Positions 45,409 through 57,289 of a stretch of DNA of 64,000 nt are shown piece by piece. Made by a program: the position numbers and the translations under genes. Position 1 is the stretch's first letter. Every line of letters starts with the position of its first letter. The notes under the pieces were generated by a model. It was not told where the DNA came from, did no database searches, and saw nothing but the letters and a program-made list of their open reading frames with translations. Where the stretch lies: contig JAJTTP010000021.1 in assembly GCA_023313575.1 (NCBI GenBank), forward strand, positions 372,001 through 436,000, given 5' to 3'. This DNA is from Eutypella sp. D-1 (Eukaryota > Ascomycota > Sordariomycetes > Xylariales > Diatrypaceae).

Positions 45409-45738
45409 ATGACCTACCCAATAAGCAGCGCCAGCGCCGGCAGCCGACTCGCGCAGCGCGACAGCGATGAGCTCCAGATCCCGGGACTGTCGACCGTAGT
45501 CACCACCACGATCATAGTCTGTGTAGTCGTGGTGCCCATAATAATAGCCATCATTATCGGGTGTTGCCGACGGAACCGGCGGCAGCAGAAGGCCGGCAGT
45601 ATGGAAATGGGCACGGCTGGTCCACCCATACTCCAACAACAGAACGGCAGCGGCGATGTGGTATTTAGGGCCTCGGAGTCAGAGGCTGGGCTCGTGGATC
45701 CGAAGAGCCAAGTTGTCTATCGGAAGACGAGTGTCTGA
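45409..45738 (+). CDS. Small single-pass membrane protein 2
   Basis: From the Met at 45409 (MTYPISSASAGSRLAQRD) it is 109 residues; an upstream in-frame Met at 45292 would add 39 low-complexity residues. One very hydrophobic segment (TTTIIVCVVVVPIIIAIIIG) is followed directly by CCRRNRRQQK, a Cys/Arg stop-transfer that could be palmitoylated (inference). The tail is polar. No family is recognised. The size, topology and strand match its neighbours. Confidence 0.5.
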   Translation: MTYPISSASAGSRLAQRDSDELQIPGLSTVVTTTIIVCVVVVPIIIAIIIGCCRRNRRQQKAGSMEMGTAGPPILQQQNGSGDVVFRASESEAGLVDPKSQVVYRKTSV

Positions 45739-47306
45739 GGACGGAACATTGAGACGGTGATGCATAAATGGTAGCTTGATCCGAGGCATGAGGGATGCGT
45801 CGGTACAATGGTCATCCGGACATGAAGCATTGTACATTTTGCCATGGTTTGGCTTATAGTCAGCGAAAATGAATATCAGAGTTACAATTGGTATGCGATG
45901 TGGCACATGCAGTTATCTCGGAATTTCTGGAAAATAGGGGCGTCTCTTGGCATTCTGCCGAACATGATGTATTCTCACTGCATCAACTACATCGGCTAAC
46001 AATATTCAAGGGAGGGTGTTGGCAGGCCCCTTCATTTGATTCATTCCAAGCGTAGCTTAATGTGCAGGTGATAATTAGGAGAGTTACTGTGTCCTAATAG
46101 GCCAACATCGACACCCTAGATACACTGATACATAGTTGCCTGGTGTGGCTATGACCGCCTTTGATGATTACCTTGATCTGTAATACATTGAACTGACATT
46201 CACATTTCAAATGGTTGCGCAATATGGCATCTAACAGCCCGGGATTGAGGGTCCTTTGTTTCTGTTCGGAAACTATGCTTACACAGACGAGATCAGATTC
46301 AGAACTGCCGACCAACAACTCGGTCAATAAACGCCATGAAGCGCATTAAGCCCTCCCTCTAAGTAAGTTTCATGATTGCAAAGTTTATTTCTATGCAGCA
46401 GCTTATTTCCAAGTTGATCTACTGGATATATCATTCATCCGGGCCTAGAGGATACTTCGCATCACTTCTCCTCGCCCCGGGCCGATCATCAGCTTAGCAT
46501 ATCACAAAGCTGATGAAATTTTCCAATGATAAATATCAGTCAAAGATCTAGAAGGACGAGCACATCAAGTTCTCTTGTTCATTCCGCGGCACCTCGGCTG
46601 TGCGTGCACCCTAAGCCACTAGAATACAGAGTCATTCTTCGATCCATATTCAACAGAAAGGATTCGCAGTCGGGTTTTCCTTACCTGGCAAAGTGACGCT
46701 TAGTCTAGAATTGAAATATGTTTCCTATACTGCGACCCGAAACCGTGATGCTTGAGAATCGCGAGGGGGGGGGATTCACAACGATGGACTCCAACGTCCG
46801 CCTTGAGTCTATGACAGAGGCAAGGGACTACCTGGCAGGCTATGCAGCAGTTACGCCACGAACAAACAACCCACCAACCTTGAAACGGCAACCATGCACC
46901 GCTCGCTATGATTGAACGAGAGTGTGATAAGGGCCGTAAGCCAAATATAACGTGTACGACAGACACGCGAGGCTGGCCGGCTACCTGGTCGTACACGACG
47001 GCCTCAGGGGTCCCCCCTTCTCTAGTGAATTGTTACGCTGGCTGTATATATATAGACACCGGTGGTAGCAAAAAGGTCACTCGAGCCATTTCCAAACTTG
47101 TTCTTATTCTCACCGAACCACTCTATATTTCACAGAAAGACCTATCTTCCCAGCACAAGATACATAAACATCGACTATACTACCGGCGCCGTAGTATCTA
47201 GTGAAACACCATCGCCGACTTTAGAGCAAAGCCCACTGTCCCAACACGCCTAGAATCAGCATACCGCCAATACGCAGCATCGCTCAGACGTCAGATACAT
47301 ACTACG
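45739..47306. other. Intergenic spacer
   Basis: About 1.6 kb without a supported gene. A G-run occurs near 46766-46773. The last roughly 200 bases contain a TATATATA run (near 47046) at a plausible promoter position for the next gene. Confidence 0.4.
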
Positions 47307-47627
47307 ATGCTCGAGTTCACAGACATGTCCATATCGGACAACATCACCACCACCCACCATATTATGGTGGCCGCCGTTGAGTCATCCATGCCGATGGTGG
47401 CGCAGGAGACGAGAGATCCCAAGAGTAAGGTTGACCTGTCTCCTACACTAGGGATACTCATAGTCTTTTCACTTGTCGTTGTGGTGGTGGCATATGTTGG
47501 AGGATACATGTGTTATCTCAAAAGGAAGGAGAGGGCTCGTTCTGCCGCCGCGGGTCAAGATCCCCGCTGGTTACGGCGCCGGAGCGAACGGCAACGTGGA
47601 GTCATACGAGCTTACGAGATGACGTGA
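47307..47627 (+). CDS. Small single-pass membrane protein 3
   Basis: An intronless 106-residue protein. Residues about 1-45 are polar. A membrane segment follows (TLGILIVFSLVVVVVAYVGGY), then a strongly basic tail (YLKRKERAR, RWLRRRSERQRG). The topology is predicted as N-out, C-in. No family is recognised. The gene is short, so confidence depends on the clean hydrophobic segment and its basic stop-transfer. Confidence 0.5.
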   Translation: MLEFTDMSISDNITTTHHIMVAAVESSMPMVAQETRDPKSKVDLSPTLGILIVFSLVVVVVAYVGGYMCYLKRKERARSAAAGQDPRWLRRRSERQRGVIRAYEMT

Positions 47628-48712
47628 GCATCAGGAGGGTCATGACGTAGCAGAGGAATAAGAGGCATGAAACATTTTGAGAGTGTCACGCTATTTGCCC
47701 TTGCGAGGGATGAGTGTGTGGGCGCTGGAATAGAGATTTCCTCGCTTAGCAGACACGACAGCTACCGGCTTAGCATCAATACACACTTGCGCTTTCTCCA
47801 CAACTCATAATCGTTAAATCTTGTAAACATTCCACATCCTTTTCCCAGTGCGGTGACTGGACAGGACATATGCCAAACCAAGTCTTGTTAGAGCTGATCC
47901 TAGTGGGATGTAGGAGCGATAGATAAAGTGTAGGTATTACACGGGAGGGTAAGTTCCAGGCTCTCGAGCTCCCATGCCAGCTTTTTTGCCTCCAGAACAG
48001 GGAGGGACAAGGGGAGTGGCGTGTTTGCCAGCTCGTCAAACAACATAAGCCGTAGTTGAGCAAACCGAGCGAGCACTATGAGAGAAACAACATACAAGGA
48101 CCACGCATGCCGGAACTCGTCCCCCCTGCTTTATTGGGTTTCCAAGAAAGGGGGATCATACAGCGAGTTCCTATCGGGTACGGCATACCGGGTCAGGGGT
48201 TAGCGGTGTATTCAGTAGTTTGTTGGTTGGTTGTTTGGTGGTACATGTTGCTTCTGAGGATTTTGTCTGTTCTTTGTCTGCGTGAGTCGGTATGTTGGCC
48301 GTACAAGTATAGCACGGCTAACAGCGATCTCGCGAAGTAGCCCCTGCTCGCATTTCTTATCCCCTTCCGCATATTCGGCCTCTACCGCTCGTCTGGTTCT
48401 TCCCACCACTTCTGAAGGCCACAAGACTAGACAGAGTACCAGGGTAGCAGAAAAGAACAGCTTGACTGCGTCACTGGATTTGCTCTTATATCCCTAGCAC
48501 GTACTACATCAATCATGGACGCGGTCGGGATCCAACGCCCACTGGAGGGTCTGAACGACCCAGGAACCTGCGCTACTTCTCTCTCCTCCCCTATTCTCCA
48601 CCACACTGTCATGACTACCGACACATGCACCAACCCAACGTTGCAGGCGACACAGGGAGGCTCGGGCTAACAGCTCATCACGCTGGGAAAAGCCCTGACG
48701 CTGTGCGGTATA
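47628..48712. other. Intergenic spacer with possible upstream exon
   Basis: A Met at 48515 is in frame with the next gene, but a TAA near 48669 closes it. That TAA lies in GGCTAACAG, which looks like a branch/acceptor, so a short intron is possible. Confidence 0.35.
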
Positions 48713-49279
48713 TTGTCGATCATGATCATGATCACGACTTTCTGCCTGATCATGTTTTTTTGCCTCGTCTCTTACCGACGACAAGCTCGACAAGTCCTGG
48801 TCCAGCGATCGACCGAAACTGTAGCTGTCGCGATCCGCGACGTCCAGCACCTCGCAGGTGGTAAAGCTATAGCTCGTACAGCAATTGTGCGCTTTTCCCG
48901 GACCGATGATGAGCTCGAAGCCGTCACGGCGGTTGCCGTTACCATCACTAATCATGTCAAAGACGTCACTGAGTTAGGTGATATCACCGCCAAGTTCGCA
49001 GATGATGTTAAGGCCATTGCCGAAACTGCTAAGGCTAATGCAGATGCTGCCGCCGCTGATGGAGCAACTGTTGACGAGGTCGTTACCGCCGAGGACCTTG
49101 CCGAAGCCGTCGCGAACCTTGCTAGTCACGCTAGGGTCATAGCGGATGCCGTCGCCCGTGCAGTCGAAGCCGCCAAGCCCCTTGCCGACGCAGCGAAGGA
49201 CGCCACCAAAGCCGCGGACAAAGCTTACTTCGCCGCCCAAATCCCTGGCGAGGCAGAGATGATCGCTTTTTTGCCCTGA
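48713..49279 (+). CDS. Small membrane-anchored Ala-rich helical protein
   Basis: From the Met at 48713, 188 residues. The hydrophobic N-terminus (IMIMITTFCLIMFFCLV) is followed by SYRRQARQ. The hydrophobic frame extends upstream (LITLGKALTLCGIL), so the true start may be earlier, possibly across an intron. The remainder is Ala/Asp/Lys-rich amphipathic helix, for example AETAKANADAAAADGA and AKPLADAAKDATKAADKA, similar in style to LEA or apolipophorin-like helices. No family is recognised. It closes the run of four small + strand membrane genes and shares its LEA-like composition with the DUF3659 gene. Confidence 0.55.
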   Translation: MSIMIMITTFCLIMFFCLVSYRRQARQVLVQRSTETVAVAIRDVQHLAGGKAIARTAIVRFSRTDDELEAVTAVAVTITNHVKDVTELGDITAKFADDVKAIAETAKANADAAAADGATVDEVVTAEDLAEAVANLASHARVIADAVARAVEAAKPLADAAKDATKAADKAYFAAQIPGEAEMIAFLP

Positions 49280-49923
49280 ACGCGAGCTCGGACGCAGAAC
49301 CACTCCTAGAGATTTCACCCCAGTAAGGAGAGAAAAGAGAGTGAGTGGATGATATGTGGACAGCAAGGGTTGGGCAGGATATGAGGGCGGTTTTAAAAAG
49401 GGGGGACGGGGTATATAAGATGAAGGTGCACGGAAGAAAAGAGGGAATACCGAAAGGGAAGGGGGATTTCGCCGGCAAAGGATAATGCGAAGGGAAGGAG
49501 CCGTATAGAAATTCCTCCTACCATACACGCCCACTATTCGACCCAGTTGCTTTATTGCGCGCTTCACATCTTCACTGCAGGCAGTGGATGAATAACCCAC
49601 ACATCTACAAGAAGGCCGCGTCCCTACCCCTTGTTGTTTCTATGTAATAATGTAAAATTGGACGTGTGAGCATGACGTATATCCAATATATTATATGTAC
49701 GTGCTTGAACATGCATACCAAGCCGTCCAGATCTATAGTAGCTGTCATTTGTACAAAATGATGGAACAGGCCGTGGCTATTCCGCTCATGTGTATCGTAT
49801 GTGTGGATACTGTCCCACTATATTACCCCCCAAGATATAGAAAGTCCACGTGCTCATCATATATACAGAAAGAAGCGTTAGCATTCTCGTCTAGGATCCC
49901 GCTCATGCTCATGGCCAAATGAC
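49280..49923. other. Intergenic; purine-rich tract
   Basis: Bases 49322-49500 are strongly purine-rich on the + strand with a TATATAAG word. No gene on the minus strand can be supported from this tract. The remainder is the 3' side of the regulator gene. Confidence 0.4.
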
Positions 49924-52768
49924 TCAGAACATCTCCCTGAAATGATGGTACACGCTCCCACAGATGTCTTCCATGGCGTGGGGCGTGTGCTGGATACCCG
50001 CGGTAGTGGCGGCCGCCGTCGAGGGGTCGGGCGGTGGCGAGTAGCCGCACATACTGATGTAGTCCTCGAAGATACGAGACATCTCGGACGATATCTGGTG
50101 GCCGTTGTCGAGGTTGATGGCCTGCGCATGAGCTTGGGCCTGGACTTGAGCTTGACTTTGTCCATGGGTTGAGGTCTGGGATCCGGGTGGCAGTACAGCA
50201 CCGGGAGGTACTTGCGGCCTCGCAAAACTACTCTGCGCGACGGGGCTATGGCTGGCATTAGTTGCGGGCGTTAAGCCGCCAGCGCTGCTGCCGCCGCCGG
50301 TAGGCCCCATCTGGCCTGTGGCAAGCCCCGCCATCGTCAGGGCGGCGGTAGAGTGGGGGTCCTCGGCGAGCCCGAGGCGGGGAGCAACCTCACGGAGTGA
50401 CTTGATAGTCACCCAAAGACGTTTGGAGACGAAGGAACGCGACGACATGTCTTTCACGAGATCAAGGGCCATGTAAAACTCGTCACGGCACGAGGAGCTG
50501 AAATTGACGGGAGCATGGCACGAAGCTAAGAATAGCACGGCGATCGATGAGGTCAAGAACTGGTGGTAGAAGGCCTGAATTTTGCGATAGATGTTGGTTG
50601 TGTTGTTTAGGTGTGTCAGGTATCGGATGGTATTCTTGGCGAGTTTGACTACACGCTCGGCAAAGTGCAGGTTCTCCATGATGCTGCTATGCGTGTGCAG
50701 GAATGGAGTGAAAAGCCAAATGCGGATCTGGTTAAGGCGCAGGTACGTCCAGATCTGCAGGCGCTGGATGTCGTACTCCTCCTGCGAGTTCACGGGCGGG
50801 TTCAGGTACCTGGGAACTGATTCCCAGTCCGGCAACTTGAGTTGTATCTCCTTCGGTATGGAAGTATACCACTGTTTGATCTGACTATCTAACTCCTCGA
50901 AATCGCTTGGATGAAACACAATCGCCTCGTTCGGCTCTAGATTGCGCACGAGCTTCCAAACTCTAGCGCTGAACTTGGAGTAGGTTATCATGGCCTTGAG
51001 AAAGGGGTGAGATTCCGGATACGGCAAGGTGGAGTCAATATCGTCGTCTGGGACGACCCACGGTAGTCCAGTGGAGAACGCCCACCGGCGATCTAATGTA
51101 TAAGCGGACCAGAAAGTGTGGATGGCGTTGTTGCGGGCCTCTTCGTTCTCGATGCGCATGATGGCATCTCGTCGGTGCAGTCCAAGTTCGATACACAACC
51201 GAGCGACTTGACCCATAGTGCGCCAAGCGAGAATCTCGTCGCTCGACAGGAACCGGTATCCCGCAACAAGAGCGAGAAATGGGATAACTTTGACATCGCT
51301 CGGGTCGCTCATGAGCATCCTCTCAGCTGTGGGCCTAACACTCTCGAATATCCTATGAGCCTTTTCGCTAAAGCCGTTTTCCTCGACGACCAAGGCGATC
51401 GCCATGACGATCTTAAGCACCAATGTGCTCAGGTCGTTCAAGGCCCCAAAATCCTGCCCGTGCTGAGGAGCGAGGCCATTCTTCTTCATGGAATCCATCC
51501 AGTCTGCGAGGGATCTGGCGTGGGCGATGACGGTCTCGATACGGACGACAGGGTACATGATGCCGATCTCCTCCTCGTGCAAATGGCACAAGCGTATTAT
51601 CTCGTCCTTATCGAAATCCCACAAAATGTCCGTGGAAGGTGTATATTGGGGAGAAGCTTGTTGGGCGCCGAGCATAGGGGATTCCGCCGGGGTGTCCTGG
51701 GCGTTGCAATCATCGTCGACAGCCTCGCCTAAATTGCTGTAACCCATTTTGTGAAGAGTGTTCTTAGCGACATCTAAACTGAAATGGGTACTCGTAGGGC
51801 CACGAAAGCTGGTCTGGCGCAGGTGAGGCAAGGTTGACTTATGCTGGGGGGCAGGCATGGAGAGTGCAGAGGATGACGAAGGTGTGCTCGCGGTAGAGGC
51901 CAGGGTAGGAATCCGTTCCTGGATAGGGGCTAATCGTAAACTATCGGCTCGAAGGGAGTTGATATTGCTGAAGAGAGTCTCAACCTGCTCCTGTAGTCGG
52001 TTGACCTTGTTGGCCATCTCTTTGAACTCCTCGGAATCCTTGAGGCTGTTGGAGCAGCAATTGGGTGCGTAGAGGCACTGAAGATTGAGGTTGCCGCATC
52101 GATGACATGGTGTCTCGCCGTTGCATTTGATTTTTCGTCTCTTGCACTCGTTGCTTTTCGGGGTCAGGGATTGTCAATAAATGGGTTATTGAGATTCAAA
52201 GGAAAACTGAAATGTATGAGGATGTCTCTCACCAAGCAATCGAGATATATCGGTTGCGCTTACTCCTCTGTTGGGGAGTCTTCGAAGCATTTGGTGATGA
52301 ACCCTCGACGCTACCTTTCCGCTTCAGCGTATTGGTGTTGGTAGATGTGGTAGATGTATTTGAATTGAGGTTCGCTGCTGCAATAGCGGGAGAAGAAGCG
52401 GATGATATTGTTGAAAGGCCAAGACCATTATTATTGGTGGTGGTAGTGGTGCTATTGCCATGATGATGTTCATGTATAGACGACCTATGTGAATCATGTG
52501 CGGAAATATTGCCGCTTACAGCGGAACCTGGGCTTAGGTGATGGTGACCTAGGTGATGTCCCTGGTGTCCCTGCCCGTGTCCTGGGTGTCCCGGGAGCCC
52601 CGGGAGCGGCGACGGATGCTGTTGCTGTTGTTGCTGATGCGGCGCATGTGAAGAAGTACCAGAACCTGAATTAGATCCAGTTCCAGTCCCTGTCGCAGTT
52701 GTTGTCGCTGTCGCTGTCGCACCCATTAAATGTCTAACTTCGCCAAATTGATTCTCAATAAATTCCAT
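49924..52768 (-). CDS. Zn2Cys6 transcription factor with fungal-specific regulatory domain
   Basis: Exons 52768-52233 and 52153-49924 give 921 residues. Residues 1-178 are low-complexity (poly-Gln, Gly/Pro/His, Thr/Asn). The zinc cluster is complete: Cys179, 182, 189, 195, 198 and 205 in CNECKRRKIKCNGETPC and HRCGNLNLQC, with spacing C-x2-C-x6-C-x5-C-x2-C-x6-C. The intron splits the first cysteine codon. A leucine-type coiled coil (EMANKVNRLQEQVETLF) follows. The fungal-specific transcription factor domain then spans roughly residues 300-650 (HLHEEEIGIMYPVV, ARLCIELGLHRRD, TFWSAYTLDRRWAFSTG). The C-terminus is Gln/Ala-rich. It should bind DNA as a dimer in the nucleus. Its targets are unknown; the nearby GH115 and GH43 genes are not evidence of regulation. 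Confidence 0.92.
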
Positions 52769-55700
52769 TTTTACACTTGTCGTCCCCTCACCTTGTTCGC
52801 GTAAAACTCATTCCGTGTATGTGTGCCGCCAATTCTCGGATGGCGATCTTTTAAACCATCCATGATTGTTGGAGAAAAAAAAAGGAAAAAAAAGGTAAAG
52901 AAACAAGAGCCGGGAGGACACACCAAAAGGTTGACGCGGCGGCGGATTCTATCGGTTTTTGTTGGTGTCGACATCCATTGGAAACCCAGGAAGGTACGAA
53001 TCAATGTATACCTATACATACAGACATGTAGGTACATAACTACTGGTACATACTACCGGTACATACTACTGATTCCTGATACATACAAATGCCGAGTGCT
53101 CCTTCTGTAGGGCTCCGAGGCTCCTCCTTCCTGTACTTACTTAGGTAGGTAGAAACAGTAGCACATTCTCGCAAGGCAGGAAGTACCTTGATTGCTTGAC
53201 TAGCTTATCAGGCTTATCAATCTAACTACCAAGAATAGCGCGCGCATTAGACATCCCTAGACATGGGGTAAAGCCGGGGGAAGTTCAGCTTAGGCTAACT
53301 GGCTAACCAGAGCTAACTAACGCCCTATATGCAAGCCTAGGACTGCCCTAGGAATGCCTACATTGCCAAATTACCTACAATGGTGGATATCACCTATGTC
53401 AGTGGCTGTCCGGCTGTTAAGCCACCAATCGCAATCGGAGTAATTTCTATGTATCTAAGCAGAGAATCCACTGGCTTGCATGGGACTCCATCATGCCAAG
53501 GTTGCGAATAACTATGCGCCAACCGTTACACATGCATATGCAATACTGTCTCTCCCATAACTTCGTAGACAGAAGATAGGTTGGTAGGGTTGCAGGCTGG
53601 TTCAGCTATTACTACGAAAGTATGCACCTATCTATGCGCAGCTAGCTCGCCCCCTTTACCCTTCCACCAGCCCTAACCTGCTAACTTTCCCGGTCCGGTC
53701 CTCGCTGATGCCATGCCATGCATGATGGCGGCATGGGATACCGGCCTGGAATACCTAGAATAGGTAGTCAGTCTGTCTGCCGCCTTCTGCCCTATTCCAC
53801 TACCAATGCCTATTCACACGCAAGCGAGCCCCTAAGCAGAACAAGCGTGCTCCCGGCTCGGCCTGCTGATATAAGTAGAGCTCTTAAGTGGCAGAGTGGT
53901 AAACTCCGTAATGACGGCGTGCCTCTCTGCATCCCGGTAGTTCGTTACACTAACACTAAGCACCACCGAGGGAGGCGGCAGCATTCCTAGGAAGCTAGGA
54001 TAACCTTGATAACTTACAATACCAATATTTATTCCAAATATTCGGAGATTTCCTTTTACGTGGCTGCAGGCGCACAAGTGTGTTTTACCTATCTCATCTA
54101 CCCTCATCTTACCACACTTTTTATTCTCCTTCTAGAACCTTTTTTTCCCTGCTTGACTGTGCTAACTGACCAGCCAACCACACCTCACCCGAGACTGCCG
54201 AGATGCATGGATTCGTTCCGCCGCAACAGCCATATCCGCGACGCGGCGGCAACCCCACTACCATAGCTTCAACGCCACTTCAGCTAGAGCATGTTTAACT
54301 GAAGTGCTGTACTTTTTAGCCCCCTCTACTACGCCTTTCCAGGGCCGCCTTTCCGTCCCCTTTAGACTGAGAGTTCCCACTGCGGCTATCCCCGACTGCT
54401 ATCAGCCCGCTAAGGCTGGTGTATACACTTAGTTAATACACAGTATGCGAAGTGCAGTTACTTAAGGCCGAAGCGTTTATCAACTCTAGCTCGGACATAA
54501 CAAATCAGCGAACGCATTGGTGAAACCGAATGCGAGAGCTCTACCTAGGTAATCTTTAGATCAAGTACGCATCTAGCAAGTTCGGCCGAAACTACTACTA
54601 CTACCTATGAACAACACCCCCTCCCCCCTTTTTTTATTTGCAAGGGACAGTGGCCAACACGCAAGGGTCTACCTTGTATGAGTAATCTGTACCGAGCTAC
54701 TCACTGATTCCATCGCCTCTTAATAGTAGCTACGGTAACCGTCCCGTTAAATAGACCATGCAAAAGCAATTCATACAATTTCGCATTGGAGTAGTATCTT
54801 TAGTTCTGGCCGGAGGGAACAACGAAGGTGAAATATCGTGCTTAAGTACGGTAATGGCGCTGCGGCGGCTCCCAACCCCCTGGTTAGCTAAGCCCTAGTA
54901 GCAAAATCACCTGATAAACGGGCCCGCATCCAAATGCTCGACTGCTTTAAGCTCATACCTCCTGTCTCTCTTCTAAAGACGTTTCTAGTATAGCAGAGAC
55001 GTCGTGGAGAGAGCCGTAGGCGAAACGGTTTCTTTATTGGGACAGGAAATATATGTGGCTACAGAAGATAGAGCATGCCTATAGGTTCTCTCTAAGTGGC
55101 CACGTATAGCGGAGTCAGGCGAACTCATCCCAGATGTTTACCCCTTTTGAAAGCTCAGACTGGGCTATCATGCTGTGTTCAGGATTCCGAAAAGTTGTGA
55201 CCCCCATCCATCTCGCATCACTACGATCATGTAGAGGACAGTATCACCTGCAGGGGACTGGGATCTCTGTGATATCGCATACATTGAAAAGAGGAGCTTC
55301 TACTTAGGTCAGCCAACCCATAGATCAGATAAGGAGACTCCGCAGCTAATCATGACTTCGTGTATAAGAGAGGGTATGCTTACGGGCTATTTTGTAAATA
55401 CGTAGCTAGGGTTTCTGAGTAACGCGTACACTGATGTGACATATAGAAGCTATTTAAGTCATCCCCCTTACTCTACCTTGTAGGTATGGGTACAGGTCAG
55501 TGTTACTTTGTGAGCATATATGACATTAATCTTGGGACGAAGGAAATTTCCATAGCAATATTAGATGATGGGCTGCTTATGGAAAGATTCAGCTGTTAAA
55601 GGTCACTGCGGTAGCAAGGAAGTAGTAATAGGAGGCAGCAGGACTTGTAAAAACTGTATATTGTCCCATCTATTCATGCGGTACCCCTTTGATTCCTCAG

Positions 55701-57289
55701 ATGAAAGATGTTTTAACACATGAGTTCGTTATGTTCACTTAGGTTAGCTGCTGGAAGACAAAAGGTCATAAGGTATATGTAACACATAATTAAATGTTCT
55801 CTATTTCTGAGAAGTAAGCAGTGAAAAGCTATACGTCGTGTGAAAGTTCTGAAGTACTGCTATCTGGGTTCATCCGTTCTGCATCCCATATTTCTATGTC
55901 CGCCGAAATCGACCTCTTCGATTCCAGAGTGAAAGTGCTCTTTGGCCCTCGGATTCCCGGAGAGGACGCAGCAGAATAGATTAAAGACCGCTCCCATGGA
56001 CACTTACAGTAACAATGCACTACATTCTTAGCATATCACGAGGTGCTCAAGAATGACTACCTGGGAGGTCATGGAACGGATAGGCCGGTAAGGTTTCATG
56101 GGAGGCGTTTCACAAGCTACCTCGGCATTCTGGAAAGGGGGTGTTCTTGCAATGAAGCAAAGCCCTGGAATGTCACACTGACCAAAGCTCACCCAACAAC
56201 CCACCTACTAAAGTATCGCTGGTGATAATCGATCTCCATCAGTGCAAACATCCATTGGCTCAGTAGTTTCCCGATTATATACGTCAGCGTTGGAGGACAC
56301 CACCATCTGTCGGTCAGATGGCCATTAAAGAGCAAGCTGCTATGAAATGAACGAATGGGCACTACCGATAAGAGAAAGGTTGCAAAGACGTAAGGTTGAA
56401 CTGTCTAAGAGGTGTGCTACATAGTCGTGCTATCTTATGTATGGACTAGGCAGACCCAGGACTGTATCCTATATTGTCACGTGGATGACTTCACTATCAC
56501 CTAAGCGTTTATATTGAAGTCCATAGTAGCTATAAATACTTATAATCCATCCCGATAATGTTAGGGTCCTATCTGAACAGCTGAACAGGTCACAATATTA
56601 ACGGTAGGTCATGGATTCGAATCCTTTCAGCACTAACTCATCCTTGGTACAGTGGCCAACGCAGAGTATACTCATAAAGCTGATTCCTAGCCGATGGCCA
56701 CAGCTTGGTTAAATCATGCTACAATTGTACCCTAGGTATGCTGAAGTTGTTAGTTATTTGAAGTTTACATCGAGTGGACTTCTCCTGAGCTGGTGGACGA
56801 GTCTACACTCGTTGAGTGTCGAGAAGCCAGTCTTTGGATACATGAAAAACACATCGTAGTTGCGTCTCTCCGCAAAGGTCTGTTGCTTAAGCAACCCCGA
56901 AGGATTGCACTGAATCTCCACGGGCAATATGCATCCCCCGCACGGCATCCTGGTCTCCCCCAAATTTCCAGCTTCTGGATGCCGACCCAGGGACATGCGA
57001 GTGCCGATCAGGCATCGAAGACAAGGTGAAATTGGTGAACTATCCACGACCGACAGATATGGTGAGAAGAAAAGATGGGGAAATTTTACGGCACGCAGGA
57101 AAAGCAAACAAAATCAAAAGCTGGGTATACATATATGACGTGAAGGGACCCTTCAAGATAGGAAGGATCCCTTAGTACGATCTGCCTCTCCCTCAGTCCG
57201 TAAATTCAAGCTTCGAGGTTCTCTCGCGGATTGTAAAATCTTGAGGTTCTACCCCAGTGACTCTCTAGAGGACGTAGATAGAAATGAGG
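52769..57289. other. Long gene-free region
   Basis: About 4.5 kb. An A-rich tract lies at 52876-52900. TACCTA/CCTAGG words recur at about 53020-53150. I see no coding region with a family signature, no rRNA or tRNA, and no clear terminal repeats. Many short stop-rich frames suggest old non-coding or mutated mobile DNA (inference). Confidence 0.45.

Noticed and set aside
49137..49600. Minus-strand frames opposite the Ala-rich membrane protein
   Set aside because: They lack motifs, while the + strand shows a hydrophobic segment and a regular amphipathic Ala/Lys/Asp pattern.
56613..56624. tRNA-like B-box word GGATTCGAATCC
   Set aside because: No A-box or cloverleaf stems can be drawn upstream, so a tRNA is not supported.
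56754..57107. 117-codon minus-strand frame with several cysteines
   Set aside because: No signal peptide, no intron context, and no recognisable spacing of cysteines; likely chance.
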